A DNA stretch of 52,592 nucleotides from Halieaceae bacterium UBA5085 (GCA_002414665.1 DIAF01000038.1:26852-79443); one strand, 5' to 3'. Shown: positions 16,450 through 24,889, numbered from the stretch's first letter. A program made the numbers and translations. The notes: generated from the letters alone by a model not told the origin.

Positions 16450-17280
16450 ATGATGCACTCGAAACGCGACTCCCTGCTCAAGCGCCTGCACAGCGCGACG
16501 ATTTCCCCTGCCGCCTGCGCCCAAAAATGGCAGGGACAGTACTGGCAAGAATATGGTGATGCGCGCAGGATATCCTGCGCCAGTTGCCGAAGCTTTGACG
16601 CAGCCAGGCAGCGCTGCAGCATTCGCTTCGGCACGCCCCTGCGTAAATGCGTTGTCTCCTCCGTGGAGGCGCATTTTCACGACTGCGTCGGGGAAGAGGT
16701 GCTGGAGGTTGGATTCGGACGCTTCAAACTGGCGCGTAACCTGGTCGTCCGCAATGGCGGTCGCTGGACCGGTATTGACCCGCAACAACCTGCCTCGCGT
16801 CCCGCCCGCCTCGGCACTGGCGGCCACGGACTGGCCAGCGCGCTGCCGTTTGCCACTGCGACCTTCGACCGTGTATTTGGCGTTCAATCCATTGAGCACT
16901 GGGGGCAACGCGCAGGTGGCCTGCGGGAACCTGCACGCTATGAGGACTGCCTGAGGGAAATTGCTCGCGTCACAAAACCCGGAGGCCGGGTGTATTTCGA
17001 TGCTCCGATACATTTCCATGGTAATGAAATATTTATCATGGGAGATATTGATCGCGTGCGTGAATTGTTTGCCACACCTTACTGGGAGAATGTAAATATC
17101 GAACGGTGGCGGGAAAATCATGCGCCGCTGGAACGATATACACCCTCAGACAAAGAATTTAACGACTGGCCAATTGAAATTGTGAATTACTCTGATAACG
17201 AGGTAAATGCAATCAGGGATGAAGGTGTCATCTGGCTGCTGGTAATAACCGCGACGCGTACTGCAGAACCGGTTGATTAA
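16450..17280 (+). CDS. class I methyltransferase with a cysteine-rich N-terminal segment
   Basis: A 276-residue protein; GGAG upstream serves either of two adjacent ATGs (16450 or 16453). The N-terminal 80 residues contain six cysteines (23, 43, 46, 56, 67, 79), including a CxxC pair in ISCASCRSFD, which suggests a small metal-binding knuckle. The SAM motif I follows as VLEVGFGRFKLAR (84-96), with GIDPQQP, the SIEHWGQRAGG segment and KPGGRVYFDAPIHFHG. Substrate is unknown. The last third is clearly more AT-rich than the rest of the window. It sits directly behind the tRNA-Asn terminator, a typical insertion position, and before an H-NS gene. It could modify a surface sugar or lipid, but nothing proves this. 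Confidence 0.78.
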   Translation: MMHSKRDSLLKRLHSATISPAACAQKWQGQYWQEYGDARRISCASCRSFDAARQRCSIRFGTPLRKCVVSSVEAHFHDCVGEEVLEVGFGRFKLARNLVVRNGGRWTGIDPQQPASRPARLGTGGHGLASALPFATATFDRVFGVQSIEHWGQRAGGLREPARYEDCLREIARVTKPGGRVYFDAPIHFHGNEIFIMGDIDRVRELFATPYWENVNIERWRENHAPLERYTPSDKEFNDWPIEIVNYSDNEVNAIRDEGVIWLLVITATRTAEPVD

Positions 17281-17404
17281 GGGGTTAAAACGAACGCCGA
17301 ATATTCTTCCAGATCGCTATTCAGCCCGGCGGCACTCAAACTATTGAAGTCTCCGCAACACCCGGATAAAAACCGTTGCTGCATTTAATCATTTAAATCG
17401 ATTT

Positions 17405-17434
17405 TTGCCTTGCTCGCGCCATTTCGAATATAAT
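17405..17434 (+). promoter_or_regulatory. sigma-70 promoter of the H-NS-like gene
   Basis: TTGCCT at 17405-17410 and a perfect TATAAT at 17429-17434 are 18 bases apart, inside a locally AT-rich stretch. The predicted transcript has a leader of only about 20 bases with AGGAG at 17451-17455. Confidence 0.65.
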
Positions 17435-17462
17435 TCCGGCATTAACTGGCAGGAGCATTGAA

Positions 17463-17888
17463 ATGAAAGTCAAACCATCAGCGCTGGCGGTATTTGCGAA
17501 TTCCAAGGTAAAAGCCAAGGCAGAGGCCCGCCGGCTTAGCCAGGCAGAGCTCGAAAAGCTGATCGCCTCGTTAAATGAGGCGCTGCGCGCAGAAAAAGAC
17601 AAGGCAAAAAGAAAACTGGAGAAAGACCGCGTAGCCACCATTCGCAAGGTGAATAGCCTGCTGGCGGAAAGTGGCCTTAAACCCGAGGATTTGAAAAAGG
17701 CGCCAGCGGCAGGCCGCAGCCGCAAACCGGCTGGCAAAGGCCGCAAGGCCGGTACGGTCGCGCCCAAGTACCGTCTGGTCATTGATGGCAAGAAGCACGA
17801 ATGGACCGGCCGCGGTCGCACGCCCAAGGTGTTCCAGGCCTATTTCGATGCCGGCAATTCCCGCGAAAGCTGTGCCATCAAGAGTTAG
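17463..17888 (+). CDS. H-NS family nucleoid protein
   Basis: A 141-residue DNA-binding protein that silences AT-rich, often horizontally acquired DNA. An N-terminal coiled-coil oligomerisation region (about 25-70, rich in Glu/Lys/Ala heptads) is followed by a basic Ala/Lys/Arg linker (80-98) and the C-terminal H-NS domain. The domain has the core WTGRGRTPKVFQAYFDAG, matching the WTGxGRTP minor-groove hook of H-NS. It is clearly of the H-NS rather than the MvaT branch by this motif. AGGAG lies seven bases before the ATG and a strong promoter precedes it. The truC gene begins 17 bases after its stop and may be read through. Confidence 0.9.
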   Translation: MKVKPSALAVFANSKVKAKAEARRLSQAELEKLIASLNEALRAEKDKAKRKLEKDRVATIRKVNSLLAESGLKPEDLKKAPAAGRSRKPAGKGRKAGTVAPKYRLVIDGKKHEWTGRGRTPKVFQAYFDAGNSRESCAIKS

Positions 17889-17905
17889 CACGCGGCCCCC
17901 GGAGG

Positions 17906-18646
17906 GTGTTGGAGATACTGCACTGCGACGAAGACCTCGTCGCAGTGAACAAACCCGCCGGGTTACTGGTTCACCGCAGCCCCATTGATCCCCGCGAAAC
18001 CCGCTTCGCCCTGCAATTGCTGCGAGACCAGCTGGGACACAGGGTCTACCCGGTCCATCGCCTCGACAAACCCACATCCGGCATTCTGCTGTTTGGACAG
18101 ACACCAGAGGCAGCGGCTGCACTCGCCGGCCAGTTTGCCCATCGCAGCGCAGGCAAAACCTATATCGCCATCGTGCGCGGATGGTGTCCAGAACAGGGGA
18201 CCATCGAGCATCCCCTGACCGAAAGCCGCGACACGGCGACGGGGTTCGGCGGCCCGTTGCAGCCGCGCACGCAGGACGCGGTCACCCTGTTCCAGCGCCT
18301 GGCGACAGCGGATCTGCCCATAGCCGTGGACCGATACCCCTCTACGCGCTATAGCCTGGTACTGCTGCGCCCAATTACCGGACGCAGGCACCAGCTGCGC
18401 CGACACCTGAAGCACATAAGCCATCCGATAATCGGTGACGCGAACCACGGAAAAGGGATTCACAACCGTTTTTTTCAACGGCACTTCAACTGCCACAGGC
18501 TGTTACTGGCCTGTATCAGACTGAACCTGCAACACCCGACGCAAGGCTGTGCGCTGCAGCTGCGGGCCCGCCCAGGCAGCGAATTCGAGGTTGTCGCTGC
18601 AGCACTGGGCTGGCAAAGCGCGCTGGAGGCTGCGCTGGCGGCATGA
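17906..18646 (+). CDS. truC: tRNA pseudouridine(65) synthase
   Basis: RluA-family enzyme that converts U65 of some tRNAs to pseudouridine. About 246 residues. It opens with ILHCDEDLVAVNKPAGLLVHRS and RDQLGHRVYPVHRLDKPTSGIL, which carries the catalytic Asp. TTRYGLV-like (here STRYSLVLLRP) and TGRRHQLRRHLKHISHPIIGD follow. These segments match TruC more closely than RluA, RluC or RluD, and there is no N-terminal S4 domain. The start is awkward. GGAGG at 17901-17905 directly abuts a GTG (17906), and TTG at 17909 is only three bases away, so the exact first codon is uncertain. Probably co-transcribed with the H-NS gene. Confidence 0.87.
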   Translation: MLEILHCDEDLVAVNKPAGLLVHRSPIDPRETRFALQLLRDQLGHRVYPVHRLDKPTSGILLFGQTPEAAAALAGQFAHRSAGKTYIAIVRGWCPEQGTIEHPLTESRDTATGFGGPLQPRTQDAVTLFQRLATADLPIAVDRYPSTRYSLVLLRPITGRRHQLRRHLKHISHPIIGDANHGKGIHNRFFQRHFNCHRLLLACIRLNLQHPTQGCALQLRARPGSEFEVVAAALGWQSALEAALAA

Positions 18647-18724
18647 CACCCCCGGCGTGTAGCCAGCACTGCAACCGTGTACGCTACACACGTCTATTCA
18701 ATTGCACATCACTAAAGGGCTGCC

Positions 18725-19318
18725 ATGAAACGCCTCGCTGCACTCACTCTACAAGGGCTGGTCGCTGTCTTGCCGGTCGCACTCACCATCTATCTGGTGT
18801 ACTGGCTGCTGATGACCATTGAGGCCATGGCCGGTACTGCGCTGAGAGCAGTTCTCCCGGCAGACTGGTATTTTGCAGGCCTCGGCGTGATCTCCGGGCT
18901 GGTTCTGCTGACGGTGATTGGAGTGCTGGTGAATGCCTACGCGGTACGCCACCTGCTGCGCCTGAGCGACGCGCTGCTCAGCCGAATCCCTTTGGTGAAG
19001 TCGGTACACGGCGCCATTCAGGATGTGCTGCGTGCTTTCAGCATTGCCAACAAACAGCAGGCGGACTCTGTGGTCCTTGTGAAGGTCGGCGATAATATGC
19101 GGCTTCTGGGCTTCGTCACCTCGCGCGAACCCGCCCGGCGTCTGCGGGGAGCTGTCGACGAATCGGTCGTCGGCGTCTATCTACCCATGAGTTATCAGCT
19201 GGGGGGTTATACGGTCTACCTGCCCGCGAACCAGCTTGAAGCCGTCGACCTGAGCGTCGAGGAGGCCATGCGCATCGCCGTTACAGGTGGTGTCCAGAAC
19301 ACCGAGGGGGGTGCGTAA
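18725..19318 (+). CDS. DUF502 family membrane protein
   Basis: A 197-residue inner-membrane protein. Two hydrophobic hairpin helices (about 8-31 and 46-70) are followed by a soluble domain of about 120 residues. The family pattern is seen in LLTVIGVLVNAY, RIPLVKSVHGAIQDVLRAF, LVKVGDNMRLLGFVTS, VGVYLPMSYQLGGYTVYLP and the C-terminal EEAMRIAVTGGV. DUF502 proteins are widespread in bacteria and have no settled function. AAGGG five to six bases upstream supports the start. It converges on the DHH phosphoesterase gene with 15 bases between and no clear terminator. Confidence 0.85.
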   Translation: MKRLAALTLQGLVAVLPVALTIYLVYWLLMTIEAMAGTALRAVLPADWYFAGLGVISGLVLLTVIGVLVNAYAVRHLLRLSDALLSRIPLVKSVHGAIQDVLRAFSIANKQQADSVVLVKVGDNMRLLGFVTSREPARRLRGAVDESVVGVYLPMSYQLGGYTVYLPANQLEAVDLSVEEAMRIAVTGGVQNTEGGA

Positions 19319-19333
19319 GGGTGCCCGCAACCC

Positions 19334-20290
19334 CTACTCGTAGAAGGCCGCAATACGGTCAACGAAGGCCTGTAACTGGCTTGCCGGCAGTGCGTTGATT
19401 CCCGCCGCCGCCGATCGGCCGCCGCCGGTGGGAAACTCCCGACACAGCACATCCGCACCCGTCTTGTTATCCAGCGGCGCCCGCACGCTGACCAGGTAGT
19501 CACCGTCAGCTCTCTCCGTCACTACCGCGTGGGCTCGAGCCGGGTCCTGATTGGCAAGGTCGTTGCCAAAGACCCCGCTGACACGACGCGCCCAAGCGGC
19601 ATCGGGCAGCAGGAACACGGCAGCGCTATCGCCACGGTAGATAGGCTTCAGCGAGGCTGCTGCGGACATGTCCTCCCGATAACCTGTCTCCAGCCGCTCG
19701 AAATGCGCGCGCTCAGCCGCCATGAACTGGAAGGGATCATCGTGCCGTTCGAGCAGCCGATACAGATCTGCCGGCGCGAAGTGAAGATCTTCCAGTGACG
19801 GGCCGTAGCCGTTGTAATTGATGTAAATACCGAGGTTCTCCAGAGCCTGTAACTGCGCGTTATCCAGGCCCAGCGTTTTCGCCAGACGCTGTGCAGAGTC
19901 GCGCAGATTGTCGCCGAAAGCACCGGTTACGGCCCAGGCCGCATAGGCCCCCTGCAGCCGACCATTCACCAGCAGACTGGTGCACACATCCGGCGCCGGG
20001 TTGATGACAGCGTCGAGCCGGGTACTCTCTGGAATTTCGCCGGCAAAGTGATGGTCGCAGTAGAACACCTCTGCCCCGGCGTTGAACAGCCGCTGCAGAT
20101 CGGCGCGATTCTTGTCCAGCGAAATGTCCAGCACTGCCACGCGGTCACCGTCCCCCGCCTGCACCTGCTGCAACAGGGCTATATCCCGTTTTACACCCGT
20201 TACAAGCGTTGCATCACGGGGCTCCGCCCGACGCAGTTGCACCAGCGAACACAGACCATCCGCATCGCCGTTAAAGACATCGTAATCCAT
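19334..20290 (-). CDS. DHH-family phosphoesterase of unknown substrate
   Basis: A 318-residue cytoplasmic protein. It begins with FNGDADGLCSL (the metal-binding DxDG motif) and carries VAVLDISLDKN and FYCDHHFAG, the DHH motif itself. It ends with a DHHA1-like half containing FPTGGGRSAAAGIN, the GGGH-type substrate loop, with Arg in place of His. Relatives hydrolyse phosphodiester bonds of nanoRNA, bis-phospho-nucleosides or cyclic dinucleotides, but this subgroup is not assigned. A good AAGGA lies six bases before the ATG. It starts 21 bases after the wbpM-like gene on the same strand, so it is probably transcribed with the surface-sugar operon. Confidence 0.8.
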   Translation of the reverse strand: MDYDVFNGDADGLCSLVQLRRAEPRDATLVTGVKRDIALLQQVQAGDGDRVAVLDISLDKNRADLQRLFNAGAEVFYCDHHFAGEIPESTRLDAVINPAPDVCTSLLVNGRLQGAYAAWAVTGAFGDNLRDSAQRLAKTLGLDNAQLQALENLGIYINYNGYGPSLEDLHFAPADLYRLLERHDDPFQFMAAERAHFERLETGYREDMSAAASLKPIYRGDSAAVFLLPDAAWARRVSGVFGNDLANQDPARAHAVVTERADGDYLVSVRAPLDNKTGADVLCREFPTGGGRSAAAGINALPASQLQAFVDRIAAFYE

Positions 20291-20311
20291 TCTGGTTCCT
20301 TACAGCAGCGA

Positions 20312-22354
20312 TCAGGACTTGTCCGGAAACAGTTCCTGAACGTTTGACAAACCGACGGCCGCCGGCTTTTGCTTGGGCTTCGCGAGCACAGAGCGCCCTG
20401 CCATGGCCTGTTTGCGCCAGACATGGTCATAGCGCACTTCGTGCAGATTGAAGCCGCTCACCGCGGCGTTCAGTACCGATGTGATTCCGGCACAGTCCAT
20501 CGCATCGCAATGCTGCATGAGTTCAGTGAGCATGCGATGAATCTGGTTATAGGAAAGACACTCCTCCTCGGCACGCATGATCATAGGATGCCCTGTCCCG
20601 GTGACGTTACTGCCCAGCAACAGCTCTTCCCGCAACTTTTCCCCGGGTCGCAGGCCAATGAATTCGATCTGTATGTGGTCATGGGCGTGGCTGTCGTGCT
20701 GCATTTCGTAGCCGCTCAGCCGGATCATGCGGCGGGCAAGATCGACAATGCGAACCGGCTCCCCCATATCCAGAACAAAGACATCGCCCCCGGTTCCCAT
20801 GGCCCCGGCCTGCAGCACCAGCTGTGCCGCCTCCTGAATACTCATGAAATAGCGCGACACCTCGGGGTGGGTGACGGTCACCGGGCCGCCCCCCTCGATC
20901 TGCTCACGAAACAGCGGCACGACCGAGCCAGAGGAGCCCAGCACATTGCCGAAGCGGACCATGCAGAAACGCGTTCCGGAGTCGCGCTGAGCCAGGCCTT
21001 GTAACACCATCTCTGCGAAGCGCTTGGAGGCGCCCATGATGTTGGTTGGCCGCACGGCTTTATCGGTAGACACCAAAACAAAGGTTTCCACCCCCGCCTT
21101 GCGCGCTGCCTCTGCTGAATACCAGGTGCCGAATACGTTATTGGCCACCCCCTCCGCCACGTTGTACTCGACCATGGGTACATGCTTGTATGCGGCGGCG
21201 TGGTATACCGTCTGCACGGCAAAGGTGCGATACACGGTCTCCAGCCGGCGTTGATCCTGCACCGACCCCAACAGCGCTATGATCTCCACGCTGGCGCCCA
21301 GTGCCTGGCCCATCTCCCGCAGCTCGCGTTCGATGCGGTACAGCGCATACTCGGAGTTGTCCAGCAGGACCAGCTCGCGCGGCCCGGAGGTCAGGATCTG
21401 GCGACACAGCTCCGAGCCTATGGAGCCCCCCGCCCCGGTAACCATCACCACCTTGTCGGTGATGCAGCGGTCTATCAGTTCGGGATGAGGTGGTACCGGG
21501 TCGCGACCCAGGAGGTCGTCGAGGTCGATGTCCTGGATCTGGTTGACGCTGGCCCGACCCGCCACCAGTTCATTGATCTTCGGCACCGTGCGCACGTGCA
21601 CCGGTAACCCCACCAGGGAGTTGATAATCTCTCGGCGCCGCTCCGGCGACGCGGCCGGAATAGCGAGTAACACCTGGGTGATGTTGTGTTCGCCGATAAG
21701 ACGTTTGATCTCCTCGGGGCGCGCCACCTGCAGGCCGTTGATCACCGAGTGCTGCAGCCGCGGATCATCGTCCACAAAGACCACAGCCCGATACTGGTCA
21801 CCGTGGTGCAATGCCGTGAGCAGCTGCCGGCCAGATTCACCGGCGCCGTAGATAATGACGTTGCGTGAAAGCGAGCGCAGTTTGGCCTGATAGTAGGCGC
21901 GCACGGTGAGACGCGTACCGCCAATCAACAACAAAGCAATGCCCCAGTAGAAAAATGGCATGGTCCGCGGCACTTCAGCCTGGGCGACGAATACCGAGGC
22001 AGACAGTATCAGCGTTGAATAGGTGACGGCGGTGATAACCGCCCAGATCGCCTGCTGTCCCATAAAACGGATGACGGCGCGATACAGGCCAAGGCGCAGG
22101 AAAATAATCGCGCTGATGACAACCGTGATGGCACCACAGGCAATTTCTGTGGTGCCGAGGGTGAAGTCCGTATTGCCGTGGCGCAGGGCGACCGCCGACC
22201 ACATGGCCGCGCTCACGAACACCATATCCAGTGCGAGGAGGAGAGCCTGCTTGATATTCCGCGGGAGTTCTATGAGTTTTTCCAGTGCATCCCGAACGCT
22301 TCCAAGCACCCCGGATATCGCTTGCAGCACACCATTGCCAAGCCGATTCAGCAA
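20312..22354 (-). CDS. wbpM: membrane-bound nucleotide-sugar 4,6-dehydratase (WbpM/CapD/FlaA1 family)
   Basis: Inner-membrane enzyme that dehydrates UDP-GlcNAc to a 4-keto-6-deoxy sugar, an early step to Fuc2NAc/QuiNAc-type sugars of O-antigen or capsule. An N-terminal set of four membrane helices is followed by a first Rossmann region with IIYGAGESGRQLLTAL. The catalytic SDR domain has VTGAGGSIGSELCRQI, AAYKHVPMVEYN and STDKAVRPTNIMGASKR, where Met replaces the usual catalytic Tyr, as in the large WbpM-type enzymes. I prefer a TTG start at 22354 behind GGGAGG, giving 680 residues and the family-like beginning M-LNRLGNGVLQ. GTG 22366 is possible. Longer in-frame starts to 22549 would overlap the upstream gene by over 100 bases. 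It is last of the three sugar genes. Confidence 0.88.
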   Translation of the reverse strand: MLNRLGNGVLQAISGVLGSVRDALEKLIELPRNIKQALLLALDMVFVSAAMWSAVALRHGNTDFTLGTTEIACGAITVVISAIIFLRLGLYRAVIRFMGQQAIWAVITAVTYSTLILSASVFVAQAEVPRTMPFFYWGIALLLIGGTRLTVRAYYQAKLRSLSRNVIIYGAGESGRQLLTALHHGDQYRAVVFVDDDPRLQHSVINGLQVARPEEIKRLIGEHNITQVLLAIPAASPERRREIINSLVGLPVHVRTVPKINELVAGRASVNQIQDIDLDDLLGRDPVPPHPELIDRCITDKVVMVTGAGGSIGSELCRQILTSGPRELVLLDNSEYALYRIERELREMGQALGASVEIIALLGSVQDQRRLETVYRTFAVQTVYHAAAYKHVPMVEYNVAEGVANNVFGTWYSAEAARKAGVETFVLVSTDKAVRPTNIMGASKRFAEMVLQGLAQRDSGTRFCMVRFGNVLGSSGSVVPLFREQIEGGGPVTVTHPEVSRYFMSIQEAAQLVLQAGAMGTGGDVFVLDMGEPVRIVDLARRMIRLSGYEMQHDSHAHDHIQIEFIGLRPGEKLREELLLGSNVTGTGHPMIMRAEEECLSYNQIHRMLTELMQHCDAMDCAGITSVLNAAVSGFNLHEVRYDHVWRKQAMAGRSVLAKPKQKPAAVGLSNVQELFPDKS

Positions 22355-22431
22355 AATCCCTCCCACTCCGGATGGTCGTGACAGGCCCGCTTGCAGTGCT
22401 TCGTAGTCGCGCGAACCCGGAGAATCCGATG

Positions 22432-23433
22432 TTACGTTAATCGCCGCAACTTCGCCATGCCAAGCAGGAGCGGAAGGTATGCCAAAATTACCAAGAAAAG
22501 CTGGAATTGTGGCCAACGCAGAATCGTCCACGCCAAAGGAAACAGCCACAGTGCATTGAGCGCGATCAACAGAAAGTCCACCGCAAGGTGGGAGTTCCAG
22601 TACCGGGCCAGGCGCTGATAGGCGTGGTCCCGGTGTGCCTCGAACAACCTGGCACCCGCGCGCCAGCGCGCCAGCAGGGTCCAGGTGGCATCAGTAATGA
22701 AGGCGGCCAGCAACACCAGCCAGCAGGCCAGCGGTAGCGTACCGTGACCGGCCGCAACCAGGGCGAGCCCCCCGAGCAGGAAACCGAGCGGCACGCTGCC
22801 TGCATCACCCATGAACAGGCGAGCCGGGGGCCAGTTCCAATAGAGAAAACCCAGCTGGCTAACCGCCAACAGCGCACACATCAGCGCCAGCGAGGTGTCA
22901 CCCGCCAGCAGTGCGAGCAGCGCCCCGCTCATCCCTGCCAGGAAGGCCTGCAGGGTAGCGAGACCATCGATGCCATCCATGAAGTTGTACAGGTTGACCA
23001 GCCAAAGCAGACCCAGAGTCAGTAAAGGCAGTTGCAGCCACAGTGGCAGCGGCAGCCCCGGAAACCCCCCGGGCGGCAGCACCGCACTGTAAAGCGCAGC
23101 CGTCAGCAGCGCGCAGGCCAGTGCATAACAGCCCAGCCGCAGCAGCGCTGGCAGGTTGTATCGATCATCGAGCAGGCCGACCAGCATCAGCAGGGCAGCG
23201 AGCCCCAGCAACACCTCGAAAACAGGCGGCCACAGGACACCCGCAAGCGCTGCGACCCAGACCGATGCCGCCAAACCGAGCACAATACCCACACCACCGC
23301 CGCTGGCGGTAGGCTGTCGATGCGCGCTGCGGTGGCCGGGTGTATCGACCCAACGACTGCTGCGCGCAAGCCGCAACCAGACCGCACACAGCAGCGCCAC
23401 CGCCACCGGCGCCGTAAGCAGCGCAAGGATCAC
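22432..23433 (-). CDS. wbpL: polyprenyl-phosphate sugar-1-phosphate transferase (WbpL/WecA family)
   Basis: Polytopic enzyme that starts surface-glycan synthesis by moving a HexNAc-1-phosphate from a UDP-sugar to undecaprenyl phosphate. The 333 residues hold about ten hydrophobic helices. Cytoplasmic-loop signatures of the MraY/WecA superfamily are visible: TPGHRSAHRQPTASGGGVGI, the first Asp pair in LLDDRYNLPALLRL, NLYNFMDGIDGLA, and FMGDAGSVPLGFLLGG. The ATG overlaps the stop of the upstream epimerase by four bases. Order epimerase, transferase, dehydratase equals wbpV-wbpL-wbpM of Pseudomonas. The sugar specificity (FucNAc or similar) is inferred from that context only. Confidence 0.88.
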   Translation of the reverse strand: MILALLTAPVAVALLCAVWLRLARSSRWVDTPGHRSAHRQPTASGGGVGIVLGLAASVWVAALAGVLWPPVFEVLLGLAALLMLVGLLDDRYNLPALLRLGCYALACALLTAALYSAVLPPGGFPGLPLPLWLQLPLLTLGLLWLVNLYNFMDGIDGLATLQAFLAGMSGALLALLAGDTSLALMCALLAVSQLGFLYWNWPPARLFMGDAGSVPLGFLLGGLALVAAGHGTLPLACWLVLLAAFITDATWTLLARWRAGARLFEAHRDHAYQRLARYWNSHLAVDFLLIALNALWLFPLAWTILRWPQFQLFLVILAYLPLLLGMAKLRRLT

Positions 23434-24371
23434 GGCGGCGGCGCTTCTGTGTGAACCATCAACGGGGCGACTGCGGCGAGGGTTTGACGCGGCCTCCAGC
23501 CGGTTGCTTCTACCACGGCGTGATTGTCGTAGCGCTCTGCAGCAAACAGCCGATCATAACTGGTGCCCTGTGGCTGGCGCTGGAAAAAATCAAGCAGCGC
23601 CGCAAGCAGTCGCCACAGCCAGGCGGGGCCGGTTCTGCCTGCCCCCTCCTTGCCCAGCGCCGCGCGCAGCAAAAGGAAACTCTCACGTGCACTGTAGGCG
23701 TGCCCGTCGGTGACGTTGAACGTGCTCACTCCACGCAGCCCACAGCGGGGCAGCAGGAGCAGCAGTTCGACAAGGTCGTCGAGACCTATCATGGAACGCG
23801 CGCCACCCTCCGGGGGGGCCGGTATCTGGAAGCGCGCGGCGCGCAGCAGCCACTTCAGGTTAGCCTTGGGTCGTGGGCCATATACCAGTGCAGGCCTCAG
23901 GATAATCACCGTCATCGTGCTACTGGCATAGCGCTCACGCAGCGCGCACTCCGCTTCCCACTTCGAGCGGCCGTAGGGATCGGCCGGCGGTGCCACTTCG
24001 CTCTCCCGACGCGGCATGGCGGTGGCCGCTGCGCCCATGGCCTTGACACTGCTCATAAAGACGAAGGTTTTGACCCCCGCCCGTTCGGCAGCCTCTGCCA
24101 GCGCCAGGGTAGCGCGGCAGTTCACAGCAGCGTGTCGCCCGTCCGGCGCCTGCCTGTGGGCGATGCCTGCCAGGTGGTAGACAGTCTCCACACCGCGCAG
24201 CATCTCGTCACTGATTCTGCCGGTCAAAAGGTCCACCGCGTGGCTGGGCTTGCCGGGCCCGGAAACCGCTCCCCGGCGGCTGAGCAACACGGTCGACTGC
24301 CCGTCCCGATGCAAGCGTTCAGTCAAGGCACGGCCGATATAGCCGGTGGCACCGGTCACCAGAACTGACAT
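23430..24371 (-). CDS. wbpV: NAD-dependent sugar epimerase/dehydratase (WbpV-like)
   Basis: A 313-residue extended short-chain dehydrogenase acting on a nucleotide sugar. The dinucleotide-binding VTGATGYIGRAL lies at residues 5-16. YHLAGIAHR, FVFMSSVKAMG (catalytic Ser) and DPYGRSKWEAE with the Tyr-x3-Lys pair follow, then ILRPALVYGPRPKANL. In Pseudomonas-type loci the enzyme in this place reduces the 4-keto-6-deoxy-HexNAc made by WbpM to a Fuc2NAc or QuiNAc sugar, which WbpL then uses. That role is inferred from the adjacent genes. AGAGG five bases upstream supports the ATG. It is first of the three-gene operon. Confidence 0.85.
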   Translation of the reverse strand: MSVLVTGATGYIGRALTERLHRDGQSTVLLSRRGAVSGPGKPSHAVDLLTGRISDEMLRGVETVYHLAGIAHRQAPDGRHAAVNCRATLALAEAAERAGVKTFVFMSSVKAMGAAATAMPRRESEVAPPADPYGRSKWEAECALRERYASSTMTVIILRPALVYGPRPKANLKWLLRAARFQIPAPPEGGARSMIGLDDLVELLLLLPRCGLRGVSTFNVTDGHAYSARESFLLLRAALGKEGAGRTGPAWLWRLLAALLDFFQRQPQGTSYDRLFAAERYDNHAVVEATGWRPRQTLAAVAPLMVHTEAPPP

Positions 24372-24458
24372 ACAGACCTCTCTACAGCATTGTTACCACG
24401 TGCCACGCGGGCGTGACGTTAATGCACGGGATCCCTTGCAAGCCCCTCGTGGGCGCGC

Positions 24459-24486
24459 CAAAAAAAAATGGGGGCACCAGCCCCCA
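24459..24486 (-). terminator. intrinsic terminator of the comEA-type gene
   Basis: On the minus strand, ATGGGGGC pairs with GCCCCCAT (24479-24486 and 24467-24474) around a four-base loop, followed by nine T residues. It ends transcription 20 bases after the ComEA-like stop codon and isolates the sugar operon downstream. Confidence 0.9.
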
Positions 24487-24505
24487 TGATACGGATGCCG
24501 GCCGC

Positions 24506-24889
24506 CTAATCCAGTGTTATGACAGTGCGGTTTCTTTCCAGGGTGGACTGGCCAATGCCTTTGACATCAGCCAGTTCCTCCACCGACTTGAAGGGCCCAT
24601 AGGCTTCCCGGTAACGAATAATATCCTGCGCGCGGGACAGCCCCACACCTTTCAGCCTGGCGGCCAGTGTGGCGGCATCCGCCGTGTTGATGTTGACCCG
24701 GGCGACGCTCGCCTCAGCGGCGAGGGGCGGCACATCCGGCGCAGCCGAGACCGGCGCGGTGACGCCGCCCAGGCATAAGCAAACGGCAAGGGTGCCCAGC
24801 AACGCTGGCCACCGCGGAAGACGCTCGCGTAACAAGACGAGGCGCTCGAACGCCCCATACAGGTGTTGGATAGGTTGGTTGATCGACAT
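24506..24889 (-). CDS. ComEA-type helix-hairpin-helix protein
   Basis: A 127-residue secreted or membrane-anchored DNA-binding protein. A hydrophobic segment (about 30-50, ending VSAAPD) could be a signal peptide or anchor. The C-terminal domain of about 65 residues, with VNINTADAATLAARLKGVGLSRAQDIIRY (positions about 65-93) and GPFKSVEELADVKGIGQSTLE, is the paired helix-hairpin-helix unit of ComEA/PA3140-like proteins. ComEA ratchets DNA in during transformation; whether this paralogue does so is unknown. The start at 24889 is chosen for GGAG eight bases upstream; a longer form begins at 24928. In Pseudomonas a homologue sits just behind wbpM. Here it lies upstream of the three sugar genes. 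Confidence 0.85.
   Translation of the reverse strand: MSINQPIQHLYGAFERLVLLRERLPRWPALLGTLAVCLCLGGVTAPVSAAPDVPPLAAEASVARVNINTADAATLAARLKGVGLSRAQDIIRYREAYGPFKSVEELADVKGIGQSTLERNRTVITLD

Noticed and set aside
22355..22549. Longer N-terminus for the WbpM-like protein
   Set aside because: It would overlap the preceding transferase gene by over 100 bases, and the added residues have no family resemblance.
24459..24467. Nine-A homopolymer as a programmed frameshift site
   Set aside because: It lies outside any gene and is the T-tract of the minus-strand terminator.
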